64,000 nt of DNA from Parelaphostrongylus tenuis (GCA_019055375.1 JAHQIW010000319.1:62001-126000); one strand, 5' to 3'; counted from the first letter of the stretch, positions 21,195 to 34,058 are shown. A program made the numbers and translations. The notes: generated from the sequence alone by a model not told the origin.

Positions 21195-22012
21195 CGGTTT
21201 TTCTAATTAGGAGGGAACAAACGAAAAACCGGCCTCATTCGCTGGAGACGAATTCCTTACAGGAGTGTTGGTAACCCTTCAAAAACTGAGATTTTGGCCA
21301 CGGCCCCACGTCGCCGGTTTTTCCAAACACCTTTCTACAACGCTGTGATCTCGACACAAACTAACATATACTTCTCAACGGAAAGAGCTCTGCTTTTCGA
21401 CTATTAGTGATTATAAGATAGCGTAGTGCTACCTGATGCCAGTGTTGTGCTTATATCCTAAAAAGAGTATTTATTGGCAACGCAGCAGGTAACATGAGTT
21501 GAATTCGTTGTGTGAGAATGGACGATCTAAAGCCAATTCACGTCGCGGTGGGTGTGGCGGCCACGTGACTGCTGACGCAATTCTTCTCTACGCGTTCATA
21601 GGACCCGTTCGCTGGCCGCCGCCAGCCAGCGCACACATGAATCGCGCAGAACTCCGTTGCTCCCACATGGAGGTTCGACTTATTACCAGCTGAATTGCAG
21701 CTTATTTTACCTACTGCGTTTTAAAAACAGTCTTTTCAGGATATAAGATCAGCCTTGAACTTAAATTCTATTATGCTATCGAATGAGTACTAGTATTCCA
21801 AAGAAAGAGCTCTGTCCGGCGAGAAATATGCAAGCCTGAAGCCAAGATATTTCCTTTTGTAGCAGCGTCAATAAAGTCATTTTCGAAAACCGGCGAAGTG
21901 GGACTATAGCCTCAAGTCCCAGCTTTCAAAGGGTTCTGCTATTAAAATTTCCTCTCTAGCAAGTGAGATCGGTTTTTTATTTGTTGCCTTCTGAACAGAA
22001 ATAAACCCTTTG
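21195..22012. mobile_element. Fold-back MITE, copy 3
   Basis: The left end AATTAGGAGGGAACAAACGA (21208) and the inverted right end (GATCGGTTTTTTATTTGTTG near 21968) frame about 0.8 kb. Inner blocks, such as the one around GTCGCCGGTTTTTCC (21310) and its inverse near 21885, pair as long arms. The centre resembles copy 4 (about 50.2-50.5 kb), with a GGCGGCCAC segment, so copies 3 and 4 form one sub-type. The small ORF at 21499-21693 is a by-product of the arm. Confidence 0.7.
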
Positions 22013-23620
22013 ATGTTGGCGACGTCGCGTTTCACTCAACTACAGTAATCGGCGTAGTTGCGTCTCTCCGCAAATTTGTGTTGACTCGCACGACAATGGA
22101 AATAAATGAAATTACTGGCTATATTGAGATTCTGAAGAAGCACTACCATTGTCGATTGATGGACTATCATTGAAAGGCTTTTATATGGGTAACTTCAGAA
22201 GAAAAGCATTCATCTGTCGAAAAATTTTGTTATATTACATCAAGAAAAAGTAAAGCACTCTGGAAGAGAACAAGTTTCTAGCTGAAACACAGCTTGAATC
22301 CATTATTAATCTATGTTTTTGTGGTCATTCATACTTCGGTTTTCATAGTAAGCTTAGTTTGTGAATAGCCCTTCGTGATAGGTTACACTGACGAAAAAGA
22401 TAACGTTTTGCAATCAAAATCTATTTCTCAAGTTTACAGCGATTTTTTGACATTACACAGTAAAATTTCAGATAAAATTCATCGTTGCGAAAGGACCGAA
22501 GGATACTGAAGAGCGTTTATAAACTTATTCTAGCCGAAAGAATGCCTAGCCGACCTGAGAATCTCCACTTTCCATCAAGAAATGCTTGCATTACAGTCTC
22601 ATTCTGTGGGATGTTTTCGTGTATCCTTGCCTTTTTACATAACAAAGCTTTTCATTAGACAATTAAAGACTATTCGATAGCCCAAACAATGGAAATCTCC
22701 CTATTTGGTTTTTGGATAGGCCTCAGGGTGCCCTGATAGAATAAAAGAAAACTACGCTTTGCTTTTGAATCAAATAGCCACCTGTTCGAACTCCACCGCG
22801 GATTTATTAATATCTATAGCAGAATTTGATTTTGGAGAAACTTTATCGTTACAAAAAGGTAGATTACCACGTTGGGAACCATATGGGTCATAATGACCCA
22901 TGGTTCATGTCGTCGTGCATCATAGTTCATACGGTGAAGAGCATAAGTGGAAATTTGAGGGGTGTTACTTAGTGAATTAGGTTTCCAAGAGAATACTATC
23001 ACTATCCAACGGTGAAATATCACTAAAGAGAGTCGCATGAAGGTTTTCATGCGTTTTTTTAATTGAAAGAACGCCATTTGTCAAGAAATAAACTATTATT
23101 CAACACACCTTTGCAAAACGAATACTTTCCAACCGTAATTCAACATTTGTTTCGTTTTTTGGACTATGTTTTTATAACAATTCGATAGCTCGAGAAATGC
23201 CAATTCTCATGGGTTGCTTGGTTTGTGGTTCGACCTACATACTATGTTTTCCTAACCAATGAAATAAAAAGTTCTGCAATCTTAGCCATTTTTTTGGATT
23301 TCGCAGTGGGAATTTCGATGTTATATAATGATATTGTAGATTAAATTAGATAGAATACTACCGGAGGGATGCAGGAAAACGTATTTTTGGTGGAAAGCAT
23401 AGATCTCTTGAAAATCCACTAATCTGTATGAACCTAAGTGGAATGCAGTAGCATCGTGTGAAATGTGTTCGTAATTTCCTTCCTTTTTCACTCAGCAGAG
23501 CTTCTTCACTAGACTATTAGTAATCAATCAACAGCTTGAAAACTAGAAAGCTAAGAACTGGACCTAATCTATGAGGGACCTCCGTAGTAAGCTTTACGGA
23601 CAAATGAAAATGACTTTTTG
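22013..23620. other. Unassigned AT-rich sequence
   Basis: No coding relic or known element, apart from the palindrome at 22876-22906 and a weak exon-like frame at 22472-22522 (see rejected items). Confidence 0.4.
22876..22906. repeat. Short inverted repeat (GAACCAT...ATGGTTC)
   Basis: Arms GAACCATATGGGTCAT and ATGACCCATGGTTC pair over 14 bp, with a 2-bp bulge and almost no spacer. It could be a hairpin or a dimer-protein site; no function is assigned. Confidence 0.6.
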
Positions 23621-23625
23621 GTCAA

Positions 23626-23880
23626 GAGCGCATGTGGATAAGTGGTTAGAGGTGTTTCGCATTGCACATGAGGCCATTGGTTATATCTCGCGCTCATGCC
23701 TCACCATGCCTTCCATGCTTTGAGATCGGTAAATTTGGGCGAAACAGGTTTGGGAGCATAATTAGCACTAGGCCAATCTCTTAGTAGGCCACCACGAGTC
23801 ATTGTACATGCCAGATATGCATGTGATCATCTCAAACAGGAGTATGATTTGCAGACGATTACATGGTGCACCGCCCAAAG
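23626..23880 (+). mobile_element. tRNA-derived SINE, family 1
   Basis: It starts GAGCGCATGTGGATAAGTGG (A box) with ATATCTCGCGCTCATG in the B-box position, then the family body including GTAGGCCACCACGAGTCAT. The 3' tail is lost. It is followed by a TTTA-rich low-complexity run at about 23883-23911. Confidence 0.7.
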
Positions 23881-24261
23881 TTTTTATTTATTTATTCATT
23901 TATTTATAAATCAGTAGTTGTTAACCTAAATGTGCTTGGCACTATTAACTTCCGAGAACCCAAAATTCCATGGAGATCAAAGGACTCAAACAGTCTGCGT
24001 ATTTAACCCCAATAGCCATAATGTATATTCCAGTGGAATGGATCACGTTTTCTGTCGCACTTAACTCACTAAGGATTCATTACCAGGAACTGATTTAGTT
24101 AAACTAGTACCTCAAAGTGTACTAATGATGAAGATATCGGCATTGCAGCCAGAAATCTTTACGGTTGGTAGCTTGAAGCCAATTACTGGTTGTAATTGTC
24201 GCTATGTGTTTATAATCTTGTTAGTATAGTGATGATTTACCAAATGTCACCCACTAACTAA

Positions 24262-24566
24262 GAGCGCATGTGGCGCAGTGATTGAAAGTTTTATGTGTCG
24301 CACACAGTATTCATGGTTCGATCTCGCGTTCATGGCTCACCAAGCCATTCATCCCTCGTGGGTTGCTAATTTAGTACCGGACAGGTCTCAGACTTGTCTC
24401 GGAGGATATGTGGCATTGACTCGATATAGGTGAAGGCCACCGCGAGTCATAGGCTAGATACGCCCTTTTAATCACCTCAAACGAAGTTAAATATTGAAGA
24501 TGAATGCATGACGCATCCTTCAGGGATTTATCCACGTCATGAGCTTTATCCTTTATCCTTTCAACC
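24262..24566 (+). mobile_element. tRNA-derived SINE, family 1, near full length
   Basis: It starts GAGCGCATGTGGCGCAGTG (A box) with GGTTCGATCTCGC (B box) about 45 bp later. The body continues through GGCCACCGCGAGTCATAG and ends in TTTATCCTTTATCCTTT. At about 305 bp it is the best reference copy here. Confidence 0.8.
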
Positions 24567-24629
24567 ATCTAACCATTTCAGTAGAAAAATAGTGTGATAT
24601 GAGGTGTTAGTCAAAGTAGAGCGCGACAT

Positions 24630-24925
24630 AAAACGTACTCCATTCCACTGTAATTTACACTATCGCTATCGGGAGCTGGACGCGCAGACAATATGAGTTC
24701 TATAATCCTCGGGAGTTTTGGGTCGTCGGAATCCAAAGGGCTAATATCGATATGCAGACAGAACCTGTTGGCGACTGGTTGCTGAGAAAAGCGGTTTCTC
24801 ATATCACGAAATGAGCGTTAGCAGAACATGAGCTTTGATTGCGTGGCAGTTAGCACACGCCCCTCTAAGGATGTAACGCTGGCCCAACTACCGCCTGAGG
24901 TTCTGGCCTTTGCAGACCGTGCAGC
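24630..24925 (+). repeat. tRNA-like repeat, family 2 (related to 13.2 kb)
   Basis: A segment with GTTGGCGACTGGTTGCTGA near 24768 is followed by a tRNA-like region (GTGGCAGTTAGCACACGCCC near 24842) and CCGCCTGAGGTTC near 24890. The same order occurs at 13.4 and 51.9 kb. The 63-codon minus-strand ORF here has no independent support. Confidence 0.45.
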
Positions 24926-25496
24926 ATTAGTGAATATTCAGTTACAAGAACGTAACGTCGTTAAAGAGGTGATACAAATAAAGGACTTTTGCTTTTTGCT
25001 TTTATGAATCACATCTATTCTTCAAAGAAGAGCCTTTCCTCTGTATGACATTAATTCCACAGTGCAGATTTTCTATCAAAATTAAATTTTTCTTTGTTTG
25101 ACCTCTAGTTAAATCAAACTCTCACGTTGACAGTTTAATTGATAGCCACAATGCTTAAGATTGTTTCCACAAGAACTTCATGGGCCCATATAATCATAAT
25201 GTTATTAACCTTCAATCACTTCCTAATACATTTCCGTGGCAGGATTCGATGTGAGTATTTTCACGAGAATGCTGGGATACGGACAAGATTTTTAACCTCA
25301 TGTTTTTGTTTCATGGGCACAAACTGCGACTGTATCTTTAGAGGCAATGTGAGCTAACACTACATTATCAAGGCTCTCGTTTGCCTTATTCTCAAGGTGT
25401 TTTTTGAGCACACTGCCTCCTACCAGTCATCATTCGTCAACGGGATTTTCGAGATTTTCTCTTCACACTAAAGCAGGATTTGAATAGGTGTTTTGC
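24926..25496. other. Unassigned sequence
   Basis: Nothing recognisable. The 72-codon ORF at 25139-25357 has no identifiable domain. Confidence 0.4.
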
Positions 25497-25508
25497 AAAG
25501 AAAGAACT

Positions 25509-26328
25509 GATTTCTTCATTAGACAAACGCGAGGTGTTACATTAAACTTTATACACCAGCTGACGTTTCTGCAGTTTGCCTTCTTCTGAGCCTGGAAGGT
25601 CAACTTATCTGCAGTCGAATGTGTTAAACACCTCCATTGCTCCTTCAGAGAAATCACCAGACCTAGATTTCAATCTCATCAAGCACAAAATCAACTCTCA
25701 GCATATACACCGTTTTTTATATGTGTTCTACTGAATGATTCAAGTGGAGGTCACCGGGAGGACATCACATAGGCTCGTAATACACCCTACCCATCAAAAC
25801 AACAGTCTTATGTACTGACTCAAATCACGAGTGATAACGAGGCATTCTTAATAGACGGAACACCCCTCTAGGGACGCATAGAGCGCAGAAGCACGATGGA
25901 CTTGTTTTTGAGATCAAAGTCACCATCCTTGAGCAGGAACAAAAAGCATCAGCGCGAAATATTCTGGAAGTACTTTGGATTAACACCACCAATCCAACTA
26001 TAAACCGCAGGAGGAATGCCTCAATGTCACTTGTGATATGAGTCAGTATATAAGACTGTTGTCATATAAAAAGCTGTGAGTATGTTGAGAGTTGATTTGT
26101 GCTTGATGCGATTGAAATTTAAGTCTGGTGATTTTTTTCTGAAGGAGTAATGGAGGTGCTTGGCCGATTGGATTACAAACAATTTGACCTTTTCAGGCTC
26201 TAAAGAAGGCGATGTGCAGAAACGTCAGCCGTTCAATAAAAATTAATGTGACACCTCGTGTTTGGCTTGAAGAAGGAATCAGAAATTATATTGAAGCATG
26301 GCGAGTTTAATAGACTGTCGGTCTTGGG
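25509..26328. mobile_element. Older inverted PLE composite (3' ends only)
   Basis: 25509-25848 is the minus-strand PLE 3' region, from the terminal motif to the end of the coding part. At about 25849 it switches to the plus strand (AGACGGAACACC) and runs through the GIY-YIG C-terminus to the same tail as the 15.7 kb element, ending GTCGGTCTTGGGA. Both ends keep decayed hammerhead-like motifs (GAAACGTCAGC). Flanks AAAGAAAGAACT (25497-25508) and AAAGAAAAAACT (26329-26340) differ at one base of twelve and look like a target-site duplication. It is the same head-to-head layout as the young element, but with different breakpoints and much older. Confidence 0.75.
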
Positions 26329-26340
26329 AAAGAAAAAACT

Positions 26341-28180
26341 CATAAATCGTGGTCGTTTGGTATAGCATTGTTGTTATATGTGAGATTTTTTCTCCTATAT
26401 TTCCTGTATTCGTTGATATTCAGCGACAAGGATAGCATTAAATACGATTAGGGAAGAAGATAGAAGCAGAGTCTTTTCTTAAAAAAATATGGCCCTTTAA
26501 AAATGTAAATATAAACTGTAAATTATTGCTAAGCTGTGAGTGTGAAAATGTAAATGTAGTGATTTTAGTAAACAATTTGTCAAAAATGACATTTATTTTT
26601 TTTTAGCGAAATGAGCTTTTTGCGGCGAAATGGTGAATGAGTCGGAATTAAACAATAATTTGTTCTGAATAACAACATTCTTTGTAACTGGAATGGTTTT
26701 TCAGCCTTATACATTGCACTTTTCAAGGAATTACTACTGCTAGTGATTTTACATCCATAGTTCCCTCTTTCAGTTTACAAACTACGAAAAATATATCATA
26801 TCTTGATACAGTGTACAGACAAGCAAATCAGTTATCAACGGAAGGCATTTGTTTAGAATAAATTGGCTTGCCTAATTGGGCAAAATTATAGAAGTATATC
26901 ATACTCTTCATTACGAGTATTTCTCAAAACCAAGCTCAACTTTCAATATGCCTGGTAGTTTTTTTAACCCACGCAGGTGGCCTGCTATGGGCACTTCTAA
27001 AGTGCTATACTCGTGTTTCGACATCGCACAGCCTGTCAGTAGCAAAAGAAATCAAATGAATATTGAATACTCTCTGACAGAGTGCATTGAATTATGCAAA
27101 GTATAAATCATGAGAAATTGTGTCACCATGAGGAATTGACTTTTTTTGATAATCCTCCCCAATCAGAGTTCGCTTATAACAAGCTTAGAATGCCAGGGGC
27201 AGTGTAGTTTGAGTGCCTCCGAGAACATGGAGTTTTTCTATTAAATAAAGAACGCATGCATATTTACTTCATTTAGAGCTGTTCTATTCTTGTTACAATC
27301 CGAAAAAATGTGTTGCTACAATAGGTTTTGAAAAAGCTGAGCGTTAATGTGCCTATTAACACAGACGTATGTTGTCTTATCAATCCAAACTGAGGTTGGA
27401 TATTTTTTTGTTACTGTGCAAGTTTTCGTGTAAGAACGTTCTAGCGTGCGTTTATAATACATCTTTCTTTCTCCATGCACATTTTGCAATATAGTATCAG
27501 AATCAAGCTTATTCCAAGTGATTTCTAGAGACTATGATTGCCAGAAAAATTACAGCATTGGCAAAATCTTCATATCGGACTCTTTTTTGAGACCTCACTC
27601 AAAGCAGTATAATCTGACAATGTTTTTTTGAGCTGTAATTAAGTCTTCAATAGGCACTACAGTGCAATAAAGATCTGGAAGATTTTTTGAGGGAGGTCTG
27701 AAAAAACCGTTTGATATGAGGTACTGCTATAAAAAATACAGCCTTGATCAATCGACTGTTAATCCTCGCAATGTCCACTAATCATGTCACTACACATGCA
27801 ATGATATATTATCTCTGCCATGTGTGAAATTGATTTTTACTTTACACGCGGCAGTATAACATTTTCGTCGACGATTTCTTCATGTAAGAGGGTTCTTCCC
27901 CGAGAGATATTTGCTCAGACGAAAGGCACGGTGCAACTGGCTAGGTTGCAAGACCGAACATGTGTATTGAACTGTTTAGGTGCCTATTAAAGACATGGTG
28001 AAAGGCTCAAAAACCATTGACGAATCCTTGTGTATTGTCTGAAACTATGACTTCCTCTTATAAACTGCTGTCTTTCTGCAATACAAGAGTTGACAAATGG
28101 ATGGAACACCTTTGCTTTTTTTCCTTCTCTTTCTTTGCAATTAATTTTTTCCGGTCAAAGAAAACAAGAAGAAAACCAAG
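26341..28180. other. Unassigned AT-rich sequence
   Basis: About 1.8 kb with no element or coding relic recognised. Confidence 0.4.
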
Positions 28181-28188
28181 GAAATGAG

Positions 28189-28275
28189 GCTTTGGAGGGA
28201 GCCATGGCCGAGTGGATGTGATGTTCGTCGCGACGAGAGAGGTTCTAGCCCCCCCCCCTCCCCCCAGAACACTCT
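28189..28275 (+). repeat. tRNA-like head (Ser/Leu-type A box), probably a SINE or tRNA pseudogene
   Basis: GGGAGCCATGGCCGAGTGG matches the 5' end and A box of Ser or Leu tRNA genes. GAGAGGTTCTAGCCCCC 45 bp later is a damaged B box, running into a poly-C tract at 28249-28265. The acceptor stem cannot be closed, so it is not a working tRNA. Confidence 0.45.
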
Positions 28276-28279
28276 CTGG

Positions 28280-31200
28280 CGGTCAACAACAATTACCCTA
28301 TGGAACGCCGTAGTCTTGCTATCCTCAAGATTAAAAGGAGACGCGCTTGCCAGTATTCTTCGACGTCCAAGAAGAAGACGAAAAACGAATCGGATTATAG
28401 AAGAATACTGGGATACGAACAGTAAAAAAAAGCACTGTAAAAAACGGCTTAAGAAAGTGTCAAGTTTTCATTTTATAGGCTATCTAAGACGGTTCCACTA
28501 ACAATTTTTATGTTGACATTAGCTTGTAGTTGTTCTCAATAGTGTCACGCACTGAGTTACAATCATGTCCTAGGTCTTTTTCATAAATGCAGTTTCTGCT
28601 TGTGACTTTTTTCTTCCAGAGGAGTGACAAATATCTCTCCAGAACAATCTTTATCTTGTGCTTCATCGCTAGATAGGTTGCTGTCGTTTTTGTCCGCTCG
28701 CTATTTTTTTTTACGAGAAAGAAGAAACTGATTGATTTATGAATTTTTCGCATCTGGAAGAAGTATAAAAGGATAAAAGTTATCGTATCCGTCATTGCTA
28801 ATTCTACGGGAAGCACCATATATTAGACTTCATTAATCCTTCCGAAACGGAATGTGTTAAATTAAATATGCAGTTTTCTGGAAGCGTTTTTTGCTGGAAA
28901 ACTTTTTTATTGAAGTTTAAGTAAATGTTCAGAAGTTTAAATCTTGACGAATTTAATGTGTTGATTTGTTGAAAAGCATTGCATTGTAGCAGCGAATAAT
29001 ATTTTGTTTCACACTGAGTCTGCTTAGTTTGCTCAGTTGAGGTCTGTGGGTTGCTTTTCAATGGATTATTGGTGGTTATTTGAGAGCCAAAATTTCGATA
29101 ATTTTGACGCATAGGTTAGTTTTGAAGAGGCTGATACAGAGCGCTTTTAGAGCGAATAAAAGATTACGTTTCGCACTTGGAATAGTTAGCCCATCATTTG
29201 AACATCAGGCGGGTTTATCTGGCATTGTGAAATTCATTAAAATGTTTGTACTTATGGATCAAAGTCAGTTCTACATTTTCGATTTGGAAAACCTAGAAAT
29301 TTTACCGAAACGAAGAAATAATGTCTAAATAAGTGGCGACAATCGCGCCTCTCTTGAATGACGCTGTGCACAACGGTGCAGGGCATTTCGATCCACTATG
29401 CTACAAGCGCCCGTAAAGCAGGTACAGACATCAGTAATCCAATGATTTGAAATGCATTCAGAAGGAAGACGTTCAAATTGATACTAATAAAATTAAGAAA
29501 TTCAAGGTGGTTCTATCTATTTCCCGCAAATCCTAGCTTTGAATACGTGGGAAGTCGACTTATGGGCAATTGTGCTCTCCTTCAAATTTTCAAATTTAAT
29601 CGTCCAAAATGAGATTTTCGACTTGTTTGCTCATTTGCGAATACTGGGCTTAGGATGTTGGTCTCTCTTCTGTTGATAAAATGTTTTTGCTTGTTATTAA
29701 CAGTCGAAATTTTCCGGATATTAGGTTTCATATTTGTCAAAATGCAAAATTCCCCGGATATTAGATTTCATTATTTGTCAAAATCGAAAATGCGGTCGAC
29801 ACGGCACTATTTTTCCAGATAACATCATTTTAGAGCTTTGTAGTTATTATGACAGCTATAAATACAGTCTGATAATCTGGTTGTTTGGAAATATTGGATG
29901 TAAGGTTTAATATATGAAAACTAGCTTTTTCATCGATTCGAAGGAGGGAAAACACCTCTAAGTGGACATTCCTGTATGAATGCTGGTCATTAGAGGAGTG
30001 TACTTGATGATCTTTCTCAATTGTTTACGAGGAGCTTTACGACTTTGCTTCAAATACTCAACAAAGAAGAATTAAAATAGAGGATACTCATTGAATTGTC
30101 TGCCTGAATTTTCGACGAGTTTATTTTTTTCGAGATTTTGTTTTTTGAAAACTAACCTTGCATTTGATCTGAGTCTTGATAACTCAAAAACAAGTAGGGA
30201 ATAAAGCTACCTTTTTTAAACAGAATTTTCCTCCTTAGATTTATCTCTTCACAGCGTTATCATTATAGGCAGCCAAAAGATATTTATGACTTTGGAAGAA
30301 AATAAATGCCGCAGTGAATTTTGAGATCCTTTTGGTTGATTATAAATCTCATAGTCGAGATTCTCAAAAATAGCCTGTAGTCTCTCGTGCCGATGCGTTT
30401 CTCATCGGAAGTGAGAAGAGCTCTCCAACGATTTTATGTGTGCTTTGTTGTTTTTGACCCGTATTGAAGACTTTATTAAAGTGTTACTTCGTCCACTAAC
30501 ATTAAGTGCATTTTTTCTTAGCACGATGAGATATTCATTGTCCCGAAGTAGACGTGAAACTCCAGCCAACTTGTCGATTTGTGTAAACCTTGATGGTCTT
30601 TACCACGTTGCTCAATTTTGTAAAAAGTTTCAAAAAACGCTATTAATGCCAAAAGAAGCTTCGCATAGGTTGTATTCCAGCCAATAGCGTGAATGATTCT
30701 CTCTGAATATCTAACAGTTCAAGAGTTATACAGCAATATAACGACCTCTCCGTAGAAGTTCATCATGACCACTAAGATCAATTGCTGACGATAACTGGCC
30801 AATATCAATAGATAATTAGACTTTGTGGTACAACAAAAAGTTCCTCTGAAACCTGCTAATTACTTGCAATTTTGAACTGTTCTCCGCTTTTTCTGCTTTC
30901 TCGACCTTCACCAAGAAAAAGACCACCGTCCATTATAAAGATTTCACCGTTCTATATTTTGCATAACAAGTGTAATCGTTCCCAAATTTTCACTCTAACA
31001 TTGAATAGTGCGCAACCATCTTATAGCCCTTTCTCATTGTTGTACAACACTGTTATTGTTACATTCGTTCGAGTTGCAAATGTATATTTTCCATTTTCCT
31101 CGTTGTTTTTTGCTCTTCATACCTGTGACACCATTTGTGAGGACTGGCGAGTTAAAAATAAATGAATTTTTGGCCTACTAATTTTTCACAATTTTCCCGC

Positions 31201-31595
31201 ATCTCTAAATTCACTTCCTAATGTGCACTGAAATGAGAACGATGAACTGTTGAATTCATCATATATTTCTCTTCTATTCAAGTTCTTCTTTTCGATGCTT
31301 ATAGAGTGATTCCCATTTTTATCCATTCAATTTTTACTTATGTATACCATCCCCACTCTTTTTTCTGTTCTATCACTTTTATCCCTTCATTCTGTACTTC
31401 TCTCATTCTTCTTCCAAAACGGTTCAATTTTACACATTCTTTTTCACAAACAGAGAAAATCACTCTTAACATCTTTATAGGGTAAAAAAGCAGTTCATAT
31501 TTGAGTATTTGGTTTTGAATTCATATTTATCTCATATGAAAGGATGGAATAAGAATACAAAAACTAAGGCAAAAAGATTGTCATGGATATATGAA
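28280..31595. other. Unassigned AT-rich sequence with one small tandem duplication
   Basis: Several ORFs of 80-105 codons occur on both strands without domains. At 29705-29784 a 40-bp unit containing CCGGATATTAG and TTTGTCAAAAT is present twice in tandem. Nothing else is recognised. Confidence 0.4.
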
Positions 31596-31599
31596 GTTT

Positions 31600-31965
31600 T
31601 GAGCCATGCCTAAGTTTTATACAGGCGCCTGTTTTGTCCTACCGGAGCTCATCAGTAGCATCAGTAGCCGATCCCCCTAAGCCATACTACTCCATGAAGG
31701 AATCGACGCCGAGTAATAAATCACCATAAGTCAGATGATGGAATTACCTGACATTGTAGTGACCGACAGTCGAGCTTATGACTTTTAAAGTGAATTATAT
31801 CACTTCAACCAACCTAGTTCAAACAATAATAACTGATAAGTATATAACATGTTTTAAGCCAGGTCTAAGTGTTATATAGGCGTTTCAGGGGATCGGCTGA
31901 ACCAAGAGACGGTGCTATTGATGAGCCCTGGTAGGGCTGAACAGGCACTTGTATACACTCAAAAA
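31600..31965. repeat. Compound repeat, inverted and direct
   Basis: A block at 31615-31685 (CTGTTTTGTCCTACCGGAGC ... GCCGATCCCC) returns inverted at 31885-31960 (GGGGATCGGC ... GAGCCCTGGTAGGGCTGAAC). The block just left of it (GTTTTGAGCCATGCCTAAGT) is also repeated directly near 31850. Arms are about 75 bp. It could be the ends of a small non-autonomous transposon. Confidence 0.5.
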
Positions 31966-32099
31966 TGGCTCAAAAACGGCTCAAAACATGTCATTATTTA
32001 CCAGATTAAAAAATTTGTAGAAAAATCACAAGTTCACTTTCTAATAGTTTCGGCATTCTTCGGTAAATCACAGATTTTTCTTTGCAAGCCTAACACATG

Positions 32100-32780
32100 G
32101 TTGTTATAGCGCAATTTATTCGACAAGCTGACGTTTCGGCGCTGTCGTTTTCTTCGAAGTCCTGAAAAACCGGATTACACTCAATGCAGTCAGTCCACGC
32201 GAACACTTCCATTATTTCATCAGAAAAAATTGCTAAACCTAGATTCAAATCGCATCAAGCACATAACAACTTTTCAGTTTATTCATCGAATTTTCCAAGT
32301 CTCTCACTATGTTGTTTGAGCGAAGATTGACCGTGAAAAGGTCACATGATTTGCGAATGCTCTTACGCATTGAAGTAGCAGTCTTATACGACCGTGCCAT
32401 ACAATGTGTGATAACGAGAAGTTCCTAACGGCGGTTCACGTTTGGATTTATGGCGTCTATCGCAAATGCTTCCGAAATCTTATGCTCTAGAATTTTTATA
32501 TTCATGTGCGAGGATGTTGACTTCCACTTCATAATCCTCCCGTAACGTGTCTGTGTTCCGATGCGAGCCTATTGACGTATTTGGTTTTTCTATAAGCTTC
32601 CCGACAAGGTTTTCTTATACACGGACAACGATGAGCATGTTAAAAAGCTGAATAAAATCTACGCTTGCAAGTTCCTCAGTTGAGGTAATGAAGCTGTTGA
32701 CTAACTGGTTTGTGAGCGACTTGACTACCCAAGCAGGTTCTGAAGAAAGCGAAACCCCCGAAATATCAGCTTTATCAGGA
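32100..32780. mobile_element. Relic of an inverted PLE composite (different PLE subfamily)
   Basis: On the minus strand 32110-32640 follows the PLE end: a terminal motif with GCCGAAACGTCAGC (about 32128-32145), the 3' untranslated region, then the GIY-YIG C-terminal coding part, aligning loosely with 15720-16215. From about 32640 no coding match is seen. At 32735-32775 a plus-strand terminal motif (GTTCTGAAGAAAGCGAAAC) closes the unit, so 3' ends again face outward. It is heavily mutated. Confidence 0.55.
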
Positions 32781-33328
32781 AAATTGTACTATTGAAAAGC
32801 TCTTATTGACTTGTAAGAAAAGCCTAGTGAACTACTAGAAAAAATTCGTTGTGTGACTACGAAAGGATATTGTTTTAAATTGAGGCTGAAAGTAACAGAG
32901 TATACAATGTAGATTTCAAACTTTTATTGTAGAGCTTAGTCACTATTTTATAGGATTCCGTTCATGTTTTCATATCGCATTCGTCATTCTAATTATGATT
33001 AATGCTGTCGATTGGTAAAACGCATGTTTGAAAGAGATTTATATAAGTGAGCGGCAATTATCGATGATGCAGTGGTAATTAATAATATAGGATCATAGCG
33101 AGCACTAAGTCCAAGAATCAGAATCTTAATGAGCTAGCCGGTGATGATTATTGCTAATCCCATCAAACGGGTCCTGTGTCTACAACTTGTAGTCTACTAT
33201 GTACAGTTTTAAACATCTCGTAGTTGACTTATTGACTTTTTATAGGACTTGATTCTGATTATTTAACTGACTTGAAATCGCCATATTTTTGGTAGAACTA
33301 AAAGATTTTGTCTTCCTGATAATTTCAG

Positions 33329-33575
33329 TGAGTCCTTTCAAAACTTTATGATGTGCTTTACGATATGCTCTAAGTCAACAGCTTGCCCAGTGGATTCACT
33401 TCGACGCGTAGATTTTCACAGAGAGATTGACTATGCTCGTAATGATGAAATTGAGGCTCGAATTGTTCAACGTGAAAGGGAGCTGCAAACATGGACAATA
33501 CATTGTAGAATACCATCATGTTCTGATGAGCGAAACCTCGTGTTTTTTTTTTGCTTTTGTGCCTTGAGTCAATGA
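33329..33575 (+). CDS. Candidate coding exon, unidentified protein
   Basis: An AATTTCAG acceptor ends at 33328. The frame entering after one base is open for 82 codons to 33575. Its middle, VDFHREIDYARNDEIEARIV, is rich in charged residues and looks like a coding helical segment; the last 15 codons (poly-Phe) do not. A real exon would therefore end earlier, perhaps at the GTAGAA donor near 33506. No family recognised. The opposite strand also has an 81-codon ORF, which weakens the call. Confidence 0.35.
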
Positions 33576-33894
33576 AGTGAAAGAAACATATGTCCGAAGC
33601 TTTCCAGGTCTTCACAAAATCAGAATCTTAATGTGACACGTAGGAGAATTTTAACCACGGATTTGTGAATTCTAACAGTCTTAGTGTAGTCAATAAAATT
33701 CACCAAGAGCTGAGATATGCTGACATCAAAGCGGCTGTTATCGGAATGACTCCTATGAAGTGTCACATCGTCGCATAGAGAGATTAAATGAATTTCCTCT
33801 GTCTCATTACCATACGACCTTCTTGTGGTTGTATCTTATCTAAGGTAACTCCATATTCTTTCAAGATATGGAAAATTAGTACTCGGCTTTGTTT

Positions 33895-34058
33895 GGAAGG
33901 ACGATAATACTAATTTGATACATTGGTAGGCCACCACAGGTCACGTCTAGGCCAGATATGCATCTAGTCACCGTTAGGAAACTACGCATAGAGTCGAAGG
34001 CTGGACATATTCCTGTGGGATTACTCAACCCAGAACATTTTATTCTTTATCGTTTTAC
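33895..34058 (+). mobile_element. tRNA-derived SINE, family 1, 5'-truncated
   Basis: It begins inside the family body (TTGATACATTGGTAGGCCAC) and ends ATTCTTTATCGTTTTA, a decayed tail. The tRNA-like head is missing. Confidence 0.55.

Noticed and set aside
22472..22522. Acceptor followed by a 16-codon frame ending in TAA
   Set aside because: Short enough to be chance; a similar case occurs at 42360-42415, and neither has a nearby polyadenylation signal that I could tie to it.
28184..28501. 105-codon ORF with basic C-terminus
   Set aside because: It starts across a tRNA-like head and a poly-C tract, and its Lys/Arg runs come from low-complexity sequence.
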